Below are positions 7,431 through 14,398 of a stretch of 14,952 nt of DNA, piece after piece. A program made the translations under genes and the position numbers. Source of the stretch: Ruminococcaceae bacterium UBA3710 (lineage in GTDB: Bacteria > Bacillota > Clostridia > Oscillospirales > Acutalibacteraceae); contig DFHZ01000068.1 in NCBI GenBank assembly GCA_002371985.1, positions 1 through 14,952 of the forward strand. Direction: 5' to 3'. The notes beneath the pieces were generated by a model that was not told the DNA's origin, ran no database searches, and saw nothing but the letters and a program-made list of their open reading frames with translations. How positions within the stretch are numbered: the first letter of the stretch is position 1; each line of letters starts with the position of its first letter.

Positions 7431-8442
7431 CAAGCATTCCCCCTGACAAAATATACTTTTCGATAATATCACAAGTAGACTTAATATCTGTCAAATCGAC
7501 TATTTCGCAATCGGTATGCATATTCCTGAGCGGAATAGAAATAAGTCCCGTTCTGACGCCTTTTCCGCTTACCGAAATAACATCGGAGTCGGTGCCCGTT
7601 CTTCTGCCCATAACCTCATTTTGATACGGTATGCCATTATCTGATGCTGTTTTATTAAGTTTATCGGTCATATCCCTATCAAGAACGGGTGAAATGCCTA
7701 TCATAGCACCTTTTGAAAGACACCCGCCGTCATTTTCGGTAACATCGGGAGCGGTTGCAAAGGTTACATCAACGGCGATAGCCTCGTCGGGAGAAATCTT
7801 GAAGGTTGCGGGAATGGCACCTCGCATACCGAGTTCTTCCCCATCGACAACAGAAAAGACAACATTTATCGGAAGTTCTTTACCGCTTAATCTTTTTGCG
7901 AGTTCCAAAAGAACTGCAATACCTGCTCTATCGTCAAAAGATTTACCGACAACCTTATTGCCTGATAATTCTTTAGGTTCTGCCGAATATGTTACGGTAT
8001 CGCCGACAAGGATCAGTTCCTTTGCTCTCGCACCTAAACAGGTATCTATTTTTATCTTTGAAAGGTCATCATATTCGATTTCACCGCTTGAAATATGTGG
8101 CGGTGTACTTACAAAAACACCTTTTATTTTTTCTTTGCCGTGGATAAGTACCATTTTTGCCGGAAGTGTTTTAATATCTATTCCTCCGGCATTTGCAACC
8201 GTTACAAAGCCTTCGTCGTCAACATTTGTAACTACAAAAGAAACTTCGTCAATATGAGCATCAAGCATCAGAGTATAGTCGCTTGTTCCCTTTAAAAAAC
8301 CGCAAAAACTCATATTCTCGTCATTCTTTTGGCATTCGCAGTATTTTTTCATTTCGTTAAATGCAATGTCCCTTGCCTGCCTTACATTTATTGCACCGTA
8401 AGCACTCGAAAGGCAAAAAAGCATATCTTTTATATATTTCAT
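7420..8442 (-). CDS. M42 family metallopeptidase, first of a tandem pair
   Basis: A 340-residue M42 aminopeptidase. Family signature positions are present: MLDAHIDEVSF (H63, D65), SFDDRAG (bridging D170), VDGEELGMRGA (catalytic E202/E203), AVDVTFATAPD (ligand D225), GRRTGTDSDV (279-288) and IPLRNMHTD (H309). The enzyme should be a di-metal exopeptidase in the cytoplasm. The N-terminal part is slightly atypical: the usual S/T-G-x-E segment near residue 15 reads SAYGAINVRQA. The loop GEELGMRG has Asp-Gly before the Glu pair, where many members have Gln-Glu-Glu or Arg-Glu-Glu. Its ATG overlaps the murD stop by ATGA, with GGAGA inside the last murD codons as a rather distant ribosome binding site. 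Its stop lies inside the second M42 gene. The two copies are clearly diverged, suggesting different peptide substrates or a mixed oligomer (inference). Confidence 0.9.
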   Translation of the reverse strand: MKYIKDMLFCLSSAYGAINVRQARDIAFNEMKKYCECQKNDENMSFCGFLKGTSDYTLMLDAHIDEVSFVVTNVDDEGFVTVANAGGIDIKTLPAKMVLIHGKEKIKGVFVSTPPHISSGEIEYDDLSKIKIDTCLGARAKELILVGDTVTYSAEPKELSGNKVVGKSFDDRAGIAVLLELAKRLSGKELPINVVFSVVDGEELGMRGAIPATFKISPDEAIAVDVTFATAPDVTENDGGCLSKGAMIGISPVLDRDMTDKLNKTASDNGIPYQNEVMGRRTGTDSDVISVSGKGVRTGLISIPLRNMHTDCEIVDLTDIKSTCDIIEKYILSGGMLDVQ

Positions 8443-9818
8443 AGATTATTGACAATCTCCTTAAAGTGGTTGCCTCGCTTAACAAAGTTAGGATAAGCAT
8501 CAAAACTTGCACAGGCAGGGCTTAAAGTTACAATATCTCCCTTTTCGGCTGTCTTGTATATTTTTTCCACGGCCTGCGGTATATCCTTTGTTCTTATAAT
8601 TTGCGGACTACCTTTATAATCAGGGTAATTTTTAAGTGTATTTTCGATTTTTTCGGCAGTATCTCCGCAGAGATACAGCGTTTTAACCTTGCTTACGATA
8701 TATGGCATCATAGGCTCAAAAGGAATATGCTTATCGTATCCTCCTGCGATAAGAATGACCTTTTGGTCAAACGCTTTAAGTCCGGCAATAGTTCTTGTAG
8801 GTGATGATGCTATAGAATCGTTATAATACTTAACCCCGTTTACCTCACGGACAAACTCAATTCTATGCTCCACTCCCATAAACTCACGGGCAACCTTTTT
8901 TATTGAATCAAGCGAAACATATCCCCAAACCGCCGTAATTGCCGCTAAATAATTAGCAACATTATGGTCGCCGATTACGGCAATATCTTTACGGTTGATT
9001 ACGGGAACATCTATACCTCTGTATGCCATATGCAAATTGCCCTTTTCGTCAAGCCATGCTCCGTTATTAAGTTTTCTTTCCATACTAAAGCCAAGCGATT
9101 GCCCTCTGACAAACTGCCTGAACCCTTCGGTAATTTCATTATCCCTATTAAGGACGGTCCTTGAAAAAGCATTCTGATGAAGAAGAATATTTTTCTTTGC
9201 CTCAATATATTCGTCCATATCTTTATGAATATCGAGATGGTTTGGTGCTACATTTGTTACAACCGCAACATCAGGGCTTTTTCTCATTGAAATAAGTTGG
9301 AAAGAAGAAAGTTCAACAACAACAAAGTCCTTTTCGGTAATGTTTTCAATTTCGGGGAGAAGCGGTACTCCGATATTTCCGCCCACAAAGACCCTTTTAC
9401 CGTCTGCTTCAAGCATTTTTGAAATAAGTGTTGTAGTGGTTGTTTTGCCGTCCGAACCGGTTACCGCAAAAATTGTTGCGGGACAAAGGTCAAAAAAGAC
9501 TTCCATTTCGCTTGTAACGGCAATGCCCCGTTTTCTCGCCCTTTCAAGTTCGGGAAGATTAAAACTCATACCGGGAGTTCTGAAAATAATATCTACTTCG
9601 AGGTCTTCAAGATAGTTTTCACCTAATTTAAGTTCGGCACCGGCACTCTCCAACTCTTCGGCAATTTCTCCGATTTGTTCACGGCTTCGCCTATCACAGG
9701 CGATTACCCTTGCACCTTTTTCAAGAAAGTTTAAAATAAGCGGAGTATTACTCACACCTATTCCGCACATCGCAATTTTTTTGCCGCTTAATTTTTCAAA
9801 AAACTGTTTACAGTCCAT
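8439..9818 (-). CDS. murD: UDP-N-acetylmuramoyl-L-alanine--D-glutamate ligase
   Basis: A 459-residue Mur ligase that adds D-glutamate to UDP-MurNAc-L-Ala in the cytoplasmic steps of peptidoglycan synthesis, using ATP. Domain 1 (about 1-110) is the UDP-binding Rossmann-like fold (MCGIGVSN, TPGMS). Domain 2 carries the ATP loop TGSDGKTTTTT (120-130), VELSSFQL (168-175), NHLDIH (193-198) and YIEAKKNI (204-211), which includes the lysine that is carbamylated. GDHNVANYLAA (283-293) and EHRIEFV (317-323) lead into domain 3, with GGYDKHIPF (359-367) and LSPACASFDAYPNF (432-445), whose Ser and Phe match the D-Glu site. The loop NDSIASSPTRT (333-343) differs from the E. coli NDSKATN form. Start: AGGAG eight bases before the ATG. 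It follows the carboxypeptidase gene by 11 nt and overlaps the first M42 gene. Confidence 0.95.
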   Translation of the reverse strand: MDCKQFFEKLSGKKIAMCGIGVSNTPLILNFLEKGARVIACDRRSREQIGEIAEELESAGAELKLGENYLEDLEVDIIFRTPGMSFNLPELERARKRGIAVTSEMEVFFDLCPATIFAVTGSDGKTTTTTLISKMLEADGKRVFVGGNIGVPLLPEIENITEKDFVVVELSSFQLISMRKSPDVAVVTNVAPNHLDIHKDMDEYIEAKKNILLHQNAFSRTVLNRDNEITEGFRQFVRGQSLGFSMERKLNNGAWLDEKGNLHMAYRGIDVPVINRKDIAVIGDHNVANYLAAITAVWGYVSLDSIKKVAREFMGVEHRIEFVREVNGVKYYNDSIASSPTRTIAGLKAFDQKVILIAGGYDKHIPFEPMMPYIVSKVKTLYLCGDTAEKIENTLKNYPDYKGSPQIIRTKDIPQAVEKIYKTAEKGDIVTLSPACASFDAYPNFVKRGNHFKEIVNNL

Positions 9819-9829
9819 TGTAAATCTCC

Positions 9830-10693
9830 TTAAAAATTATCAATAGATATTTCTTGTTTAAGATTATTCTTTTCCAAATACTCTTCAAGGCACAGACCGG
9901 ATTTATTGATTTTCTTTGCCATATCTATTCCGACAAATCTCCAGTGCCAAGATTCGTAAATAACCCCTGTTATACTTTGTTTATCTTTAGGATAGCGAAG
10001 AATGAAACCGTAATCTTCGGCATTCTCTTTCATCCATTCGTACATAGGCGTATTTTCAAAAGCATCATCCGCCATATTGAAGTCCGCACAAATTCCGGTA
10101 TTGTGTTCGCTTGTTCCGGGTCTTGCAACAACAGTAGCGGCAAGTTCTTCATCCCCGCCTACTCTTTCTACCTGCTTTCTGAAAAGTGCTTCCTGGTCGG
10201 CATAACTTCTGAACGGAGACCAGACTTTAAGGTTTACACCGTCCGCCTGAGCCGCCCTCACCATTGCGGTTATATACGGATAAACACTCTTGTGAATTTT
10301 GGTAACATAGTTATTATTGCGAAGTTCCGGCTCTATCTCCACAAGGTCTTTTCTGATTTCGCTGTCATAATTATCGGGGAGTGGATTTTTTCCGTTTACA
10401 AGCATTAAATTCTTATATGCCTTATCAAGACCGTTTACGGTCGATGTATCAACAATCTTTTCGGCATTCTCGTCCACAGAACTTGCTTCGTTATCGGAAC
10501 TTTCTTCATTCTTTGAAGTTGCTCTTTCCGAGGCTTTTGAAGCCGTTTCTTTTTCCTCGCTTTTACCCTTGGTTTTTCCGCAGGAAACAACAGAAACTAT
10601 TATCCCGATTATAACCAAAAAAACAAGCAAAACCGATAGGATAAACCTGCGCCTTTTTCTTATTGCTCTTTCTCGTCTTGTCATAATTATCAA
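9830..10693 (-). CDS. VanY/M15B D-alanyl-D-alanine carboxypeptidase, membrane-anchored or lipoprotein
   Basis: An exported zinc carboxypeptidase expected to remove the terminal D-Ala from peptidoglycan pentapeptides. N-terminus: a strongly basic stretch (TRRERAIRKRRRF), a hydrophobic segment (about 18-36), then VVSC at 35-38, which fits a lipobox and would make Cys-38 the lipidated residue. Otherwise this is a simple membrane anchor. A Ser/Glu/Lys-rich linker (about 39-85) follows, then the M15B domain. SPFRSYADQEALF (159-171) is the substrate-binding Arg region, SEHNTGICADF (195-205) gives zinc ligands H197 and D204, and ESWHWRFVG (247-255) gives the catalytic Glu and zinc ligand H250. I take a TTG start at 10693, with AGGA nine bases upstream; an ATG at 10684 is also possible. 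It lies between lepA (11 nt) and murD (11 nt). The family is shared by VanY and DacB/LdcB-like enzymes, so exact specificity is open. Confidence 0.88.
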   Translation of the reverse strand: MIIMTRRERAIRKRRRFILSVLLVFLVIIGIIVSVVSCGKTKGKSEEKETASKASERATSKNEESSDNEASSVDENAEKIVDTSTVNGLDKAYKNLMLVNGKNPLPDNYDSEIRKDLVEIEPELRNNNYVTKIHKSVYPYITAMVRAAQADGVNLKVWSPFRSYADQEALFRKQVERVGGDEELAATVVARPGTSEHNTGICADFNMADDAFENTPMYEWMKENAEDYGFILRYPKDKQSITGVIYESWHWRFVGIDMAKKINKSGLCLEEYLEKNNLKQEISIDNF

Positions 10694-10704
10694 AATCTTC
10701 TTTC

Positions 10705-12510
10705 CTATTCGTCGAGTTTAAGAACTGCCATAAATGCATCTTTCGGAACTTCAACCGAGCCTAAGCGACGCATTTTCTTCTTGCCCTCTTTTTGCTTTTC
10801 AAGCAATTTCTTTTTACGGGTTATATCACCGCCGTAACACTTAGCCAAAACATCTTTTCTCATAGCCTTGACCGTTTCTCTTGCAATTATTTTTCCGCCG
10901 ACCGCTACTTGAACGGGAACCTCAAAAAGTTGTCTTGGGATATAATCTTTGAGTTTTTCGGCTATTCTTCTTGCCCTTCCGTAAGCATTTGAAGAATGGA
11001 CTATGAAAGAAAGGGCGTCAACTGTATCTCCTGCCAACATAACATCAAGTTTAACAAGGGATGATTTTTTATATCCCGACGGCTCATAGTCATAACTCGC
11101 ATAGCCTTTTGTTCTTGATTTAAGGGCATCGAAAAAGTCATAAACTATTTCGCCCATCGGCATAATATAGTGTATATCAACACGGTCGCCCATATACTTC
11201 ATATCGATATAATCGCCTCTTCGTTCTTCGCAAAGTTGCATAATTGTACCGACAAATTCGCTCGGCGAATAGATATGAACATTTGCCACGGGTTCGAGAG
11301 ATTCTTGCACCGTTGCAGGTTCAGGATAATTGGTCGGGTTATCTACAAACACCGTTTCGCCGTTTGTAAGTTTAAATTCATAAACAACGCTTGGTGCGGT
11401 TGTGATAATATCGAGATTATATTCTCTTTCAAGTCTTTCCTCGATAATTTCCATATGAAGAAGTCCCAAAAAGCCACATCTGAAACCAAAGCCCAAAGCC
11501 TTTGAAGTTTCGGGTTCAAAAAGCAAAGACGCATCATTAAGTTGAAGTTTTTCGAGTGCTTCCCTTAAATCGGGATACTTAGCCCCGTCGGCAGGGTAAA
11601 TACCGCAAAATACAACCGGTTTAACATTCTTATAACCCGGCAGAGCCTCGTCGGCACTTCTTTCAAAATGGGTTATCGTATCGCCGACTCTCGCTTCGGA
11701 AACGGTTTTTATGGATGCCGAAAGGTATCCGACCTCTCCTGCCTCAAGAACATCGCAGGGAACAAATGCCGTCGCACTCTTTCTGCCTATTTCAACGACA
11801 TCAAATTCGGCACCCGTTGCCATCATCTTTATTTTGTCGCCTGTCTTAAGTTTTCCGCTTACAACTCTGAAATATACAATTACACCTTTATATGGGTCAT
11901 AATACGAATCGAAAATAAGGGCTTTAAGAGGTGCATTTCTATCGCCCTTTGGTGCCGGAACATTATTTACTATAAGTTCCAGAACCTGCTCGACATTAAG
12001 CCCCGTTTTTGCAGAAATAAGGGGTGCCTCATCGGCAGGAATACCGATAATGTCTTCTATCTCTTTTTTAATTCTTTCCGGCTCGGCAGACGGCAGGTCG
12101 ATTTTGTTTATAACAGGCAGAATTTCAAGACCGTGGTCAACGGCAAGATAGGTGTTTGCAAGAGTTTGAGCCTCTATTCCCTGCGAAGCATCCACAACAA
12201 GAATTGCACCTTCACATGCGGCAAGAGAACGGGAAACCTCATAGTTAAAGTCAACATGTCCCGGAGTGTCTATAAGGTTTAGTTCATACTGCTTACCGTC
12301 TTTTGAATTATAAAAAAGCGTAACAGAATGAGCCTTAATGGTAATACCTCTTTCTCTTTCAAGGTCCATACTATCAAGAATTTGCTCTTCCATATCCCTT
12401 GTTGCAACCGACTCTGTCAGTTCCAAAAGTCTGTCGGCAAGGGTAGATTTACCGTGGTCAATGTGTGCTACTATACAAAAATTTCTTATATTTTCAAGTG
12501 GGAAAGACAA
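10705..12510 (-). CDS. lepA: Elongation factor 4 (LepA), ribosomal back-translocase GTPase
   Basis: A 601-residue translation GTPase, full length for LepA/EF4, which acts on stalled or mis-translocated ribosomes and in ribosome assembly. G-motifs are intact: G1 AHIDHGKST (15-23), G2 RGIT (54-57), G3 DTPGHVDF (81-88), G4 NKIDLP (135-140), G5 SAKTG (166-170). The LepA-specific C-terminal domain is present, with [22 protein letters not shown] and a closing [16 protein letters not shown] (each segment under 23 residues and highly typical). The start is TTG at 12510, chosen because AAGGAG (12519-12524) lies exactly eight bases upstream and [20 protein letters not shown] is the expected N-terminus; no ATG is nearby. 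It is the first gene after the candidate promoter and opens the 12-gene leftward train. In many Firmicutes lepA precedes hemN/hrcA or stands near sporulation genes such as gpr and spoIIP; here it leads into cell-wall genes. Confidence 0.97.
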   Translation of the reverse strand: MSFPLENIRNFCIVAHIDHGKSTLADRLLELTESVATRDMEEQILDSMDLERERGITIKAHSVTLFYNSKDGKQYELNLIDTPGHVDFNYEVSRSLAACEGAILVVDASQGIEAQTLANTYLAVDHGLEILPVINKIDLPSAEPERIKKEIEDIIGIPADEAPLISAKTGLNVEQVLELIVNNVPAPKGDRNAPLKALIFDSYYDPYKGVIVYFRVVSGKLKTGDKIKMMATGAEFDVVEIGRKSATAFVPCDVLEAGEVGYLSASIKTVSEARVGDTITHFERSADEALPGYKNVKPVVFCGIYPADGAKYPDLREALEKLQLNDASLLFEPETSKALGFGFRCGFLGLLHMEIIEERLEREYNLDIITTAPSVVYEFKLTNGETVFVDNPTNYPEPATVQESLEPVANVHIYSPSEFVGTIMQLCEERRGDYIDMKYMGDRVDIHYIMPMGEIVYDFFDALKSRTKGYASYDYEPSGYKKSSLVKLDVMLAGDTVDALSFIVHSSNAYGRARRIAEKLKDYIPRQLFEVPVQVAVGGKIIARETVKAMRKDVLAKCYGGDITRKKKLLEKQKEGKKKMRRLGSVEVPKDAFMAVLKLDE

Positions 12511-12518
12511 AATAATTT

Positions 12519-12524
12519 CTCCTT
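12519..12524 (-). promoter_or_regulatory. lepA ribosome binding site (fixes TTG start)
   Basis: AAGGAG on the minus strand, followed by eight bases and TTG. It is the only strong Shine-Dalgarno near the start of the LepA reading frame and supports non-ATG initiation. Confidence 0.8.
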
Positions 12525-12562
12525 ATTATTCATACTCAAATTTTTATACAATTATACAAATA

Positions 12563-12581
12563 ATATAATATCATATTATAT
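12563..12581. repeat. 9-bp inverted repeat in the lepA upstream region
   Basis: Two 9-base arms (ATATAATAT and ATATTATAT) flank a single central C. The repeat overlaps the proposed -10 element. It could be an operator for a dimeric regulator, but the region is nearly all A and T, where such symmetry arises easily. Confidence 0.35.
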
Positions 12582-12597
12582 ATTATAATACAAGCAA
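12570..12597 (-). promoter_or_regulatory. Candidate sigma-A type promoter for the lepA gene train
   Basis: On the minus strand TTGCTT (12597-12592) is followed by 16 bases and TATGAT (12575-12570), about 60 bases upstream of the lepA start. Both hexamers are near consensus (TTGACA/TATAAT). The surrounding tract is so AT-rich that other -10-like hexamers (for example TATAAT nearer to lepA) are equally possible. The position just after the cotJC terminator and before a long gene train supports a promoter somewhere here. Confidence 0.45.
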
Positions 12598-12627
12598 ATT
12601 AACACATTTTTTACATTTTAAGGTAAC

Positions 12628-12654
12628 AAAAAAATCGACGCCTGTCGGCGTCGA
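12628..12654 (-). terminator. Intrinsic terminator after cotJC
   Basis: A perfect 8-bp stem (TCGACGCC / GGCGTCGA, 12635-12642 and 12647-12654) with a 4-base loop. On the minus strand it is followed by seven T residues. It lies just past the cotJC stop and separates the coat operon from lepA. Confidence 0.9.
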
Positions 12655-12666
12655 AATAAAAATTCT

Positions 12667-13275
12667 TTATTTCCTTTTACATTTATCAAAATTAGGATTA
12701 AATGCGTAAAAATTCTTTGAGTCTAACCTGTCGGTTGTAAGCCTTAAAGCCTCGCCGAATCGCTGATAGTGGACAATTTCCCGTTCTCTTAAAAATTTGA
12801 GAGGTTCCAAAATATCAGGATCGTCAATAAGCCTTATAAGGTTATCATAGGTAACCCTCGCTTTTTGTTCGGCTGCCAAGTCCTCATGCAAATCAGCCAA
12901 AATATCGCCTTTTGACTGAATATAAGTTGCAGTCCACGGTGTGCTTGAAGCCGCAACAGGATAAACGCTTAATGTGTGGTCGACAAAATAGTTTTCAAAC
13001 GGAGTGCCCTTGATTTCGTCTTCCTTAAGATTTCTTGTAAGTTGGTGAACCATAGCACAAATCATTTCCATATGTGCGAGTTCCTCAGTACCGATATCCG
13101 TAAGCATACCTTTAACCTCGTTGTAAGGCATTCCGTATCGCTGGGTCAAATATCTGAGCGACGCACCGAGTTCACCGTCAGGACCGCCGTACTGACTTAT
13201 GATTATCTGTGCATACTTAGGGTTTGCGTTTTTTATTTTTATGGGGTATTGCAGTCTTTTATCGTATTGCCACAT
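12667..13275 (-). CDS. cotJC: Spore coat protein CotJC, manganese catalase family
   Basis: A 202-residue protein of the spore coat/inner coat, homologous to di-manganese catalases. The ferritin-like metal ligands appear intact: E35 in DGELGAS, E65 and H68 in TEELAHME, E136 in AAEQKAR, and H169 in REREIVHYQRF. The protein is shorter than full catalases, as usual for CotJC (Bacillus form about 190 residues). It begins MWQYDKRLQYPI, typical for the family. The C-terminus ends in a basic tail (NFDKCKRK) with a single Cys. The ATG overlaps the cotJB stop by one base (TAATG), with GAGGG upstream, so it is coupled to cotJB. A terminator follows directly. Expression in the mother cell during sporulation under sigma-E is known for Bacillus cotJ and inferred here. 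Confidence 0.95.
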   Translation of the reverse strand: MWQYDKRLQYPIKIKNANPKYAQIIISQYGGPDGELGASLRYLTQRYGMPYNEVKGMLTDIGTEELAHMEMICAMVHQLTRNLKEDEIKGTPFENYFVDHTLSVYPVAASSTPWTATYIQSKGDILADLHEDLAAEQKARVTYDNLIRLIDDPDILEPLKFLREREIVHYQRFGEALRLTTDRLDSKNFYAFNPNFDKCKRK

Positions 13276-13535
13276 TATTCATCGCCCTCCCAAGGCCAAG
13301 GTCCGTCTATCCAACTCCAAGGCACCTTTGCTTTAACATCGCCGACATGGGTTATATAATCACCGTATTTCTGCTCATAATCATTTATCAAATCCGAGCG
13401 TTCTTTACGGTAACTGTTTAAAAGTTCTATTGCCTTAATGTTTTGCGGATGAGAATCTAAAAACAAATTTATATCGTGAATGGAAAAGTCTACCGCAGAT
13501 ATTTTTTTAAGCATTTCTTGCTTTTCATCTAACAA
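13275..13535 (-). CDS. cotJB: Spore coat protein CotJB
   Basis: An 86-residue protein with the CotJB pattern: a helical first half (LKKISAVDFSIHDINLFLDSHP), then a long helix with NSYRKERSDLINDYEQKYG, and a C-terminal tryptophan-rich tail (WSWIDGPWPWEGDE). Length equals the Bacillus protein (about 87). It is needed with CotJA and CotJC for coat assembly. The start is TTG at 13535, preceded by GGGAGG (13544-13549) with eight bases between; the next ATG in frame lies inside the helix and lacks such a site. The TTG overlaps the end of cotJA by 7 nt. No catalytic function is expected. Confidence 0.92.
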   Translation of the reverse strand: MLDEKQEMLKKISAVDFSIHDINLFLDSHPQNIKAIELLNSYRKERSDLINDYEQKYGDYITHVGDVKAKVPWSWIDGPWPWEGDE

Positions 13536-13726
13536 AGTGTATTCCTCCCGATGAAAGGTTTGTCGATATTCTTAAAAAGTGTTCCGTTTTTAAGAGCATC
13601 TTCGGCTGAATATATTTCCGTAATAGGTTGCATATTTACAAAAGCCATTGTAAGAACAGGCTCTTTTACATCAGGCTTTGTAATAATAAAGGACGAAACA
13701 TTTTTATCATTAGAATTATTAGCCAT
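13529..13726 (-). CDS. cotJA: Spore coat-associated protein CotJA
   Basis: A 65-residue protein, somewhat shorter than the Bacillus form. The diagnostic region is LTMAFVNMQPITEIYSAED followed by LKNGTLFKNIDKPFIG, matching the CotJA pattern with GTLFxxLxxPF. It starts MANNSNDKN. The ATG at 13726 is chosen because AAGGAG (13735-13740) lies eight bases upstream; an ATG six bases earlier would leave only two bases of spacing. It is the first gene of the cotJABC operon, and the terminator of the CHR genes lies about 60 bases upstream. The intervening sequence is AT-rich, and I could not find a convincing sigma-E promoter in it, although one is expected by analogy with Bacillus. Confidence 0.9.
   Translation of the reverse strand: MANNSNDKNVSSFIITKPDVKEPVLTMAFVNMQPITEIYSAEDALKNGTLFKNIDKPFIGRNTLC
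13544..13549 (-). promoter_or_regulatory. cotJB ribosome binding site inside cotJA (fixes TTG start)
   Basis: GGGAGG on the minus strand, eight bases before TTG at 13535. It encodes Gly-Arg in the end of CotJA, so translation of the two genes is coupled. Confidence 0.75.
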
Positions 13727-13788
13727 TATCATATCTCCTTTTAATATTTGTCCTATAACAGTTTATTTTGAAATTTGATTTTTGACAC

Positions 13789-13819
13789 AAAAAAGGGTTT
13801 ATCTTTAAAAGATAAACCC
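13789..13819 (-). terminator. Intrinsic terminator after the CHR transporter pair
   Basis: GGGTTTATC (13795-13803) pairs perfectly with GATAAACCC (13811-13819) around an AT-rich loop that can pair further. On the minus strand six T residues follow. It begins only a few bases past the stop of the CHR gene at 13826 and insulates cotJABC from it. Confidence 0.88.
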
Positions 13820-13825
13820 ACAAAT

Positions 13826-14398
13826 TTAAAAAGAATATATTATAATTCCCAAAACCGCCGAAAGAATTATCATAAGTATAGGTTTTGTTTTCTTTTTAAA
13901 AACATATTTAAAAAGAAAATGAACTGCAAGAATGATAAGAAGAATGATAAAACCTCTTATATTAAATTTAATTTCTTCGGATATTGTTTTAATGCCTAAA
14001 ACCGAACTTAGTCCCATAGTAACAGCCGTACCTAAAATAAGAGCTACAACGCAGGGTTTTACTCCGTCTATAAACGCTTTGACACTTGGTCTTTTAAGAA
14101 GTCCCGAAGCGACGGAAGCGATAATAAGAATAATAACAAATGACGGTAAAACAACACCCAAAGTTGCCAAAAATGAGCCTGATATACCGCCCTGACTTGC
14201 ACCTATGAATGTTGCCATATTTATAGCAATAGGACCGGGCGTTGATTCCGAAACGGCAATAAAGTTTAAAAGTTCGCCCTCGGTAAGCCAGCCGTTTGAC
14301 ACGACAATTTCCCGAATAAGTGAAATCATACCGTAGCCACCGCCGAAAGATACCGCCCCGATTTCTAAAAAGGTTAAGAAAAGTTTTAAATAAATCAT
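13826..14398 (-). CDS. Half-size chromate transporter family (CHR) protein, second of a pair
   Basis: A 190-residue membrane protein holding a single CHR domain. Family motifs: FLEIGAVSFGGGYGMISL (10-27), the short loop WLTEGEL (37-43) and SESTPGPIAINMATFIG (50-66). About five to six hydrophobic segments follow, including a lysine-flanked pair at the C-terminus (YVFKKKTKPILMI). Short-chain CHR proteins occur in adjacent pairs (for example YwrA/YwrB in Bacillus) and work as a heterodimer with opposite membrane topology, in contrast to the fused ChrA of about 400 residues. Chromate efflux is the named function, but the natural substrate in anaerobes may be another anion. Its ATG overlaps the stop of the upstream CHR gene by ATGA; a terminator follows. 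Confidence 0.9.
   Translation of the reverse strand: MIYLKLFLTFLEIGAVSFGGGYGMISLIREIVVSNGWLTEGELLNFIAVSESTPGPIAINMATFIGASQGGISGSFLATLGVVLPSFVIILIIASVASGLLKRPSVKAFIDGVKPCVVALILGTAVTMGLSSVLGIKTISEEIKFNIRGFIILLIILAVHFLFKYVFKKKTKPILMIILSAVLGIIIYSF

Noticed and set aside
6423..7472. Longer second M42 peptidase starting at 7472
   Set aside because: The extra 14 residues fall within the upstream M42 gene and do not fit the family start; AGGGGGA points to 7430.
7631..8257. Plus-strand open frame of 208 codons
   Set aside because: It lies antisense to the first M42 gene, whose metal-site motifs and frame are unmistakable. The plus-strand product is Ser/Pro/Thr-rich with no family resemblance.
9854..10408. 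Plus-strand open frame of 184 codons
   Set aside because: Antisense to the VanY-type carboxypeptidase, with no domain and no ribosome binding site.
11668..12282. Plus-strand open frame of 204 codons
   Set aside because: Antisense to the LepA GTPase region; no ribosome binding site or recognisable domain.
12667..13275. CotJC as an ordinary cytoplasmic manganese catalase
   Set aside because: The metal ligands fit, but the short length and the linked cotJA and cotJB identify the spore-coat paralogue.
13741..13788. Sigma-E promoter for cotJABC
   Set aside because: Expected from Bacillus, but no pair of elements near the sigma-E consensus with correct spacing stood out in this AT-rich stretch.
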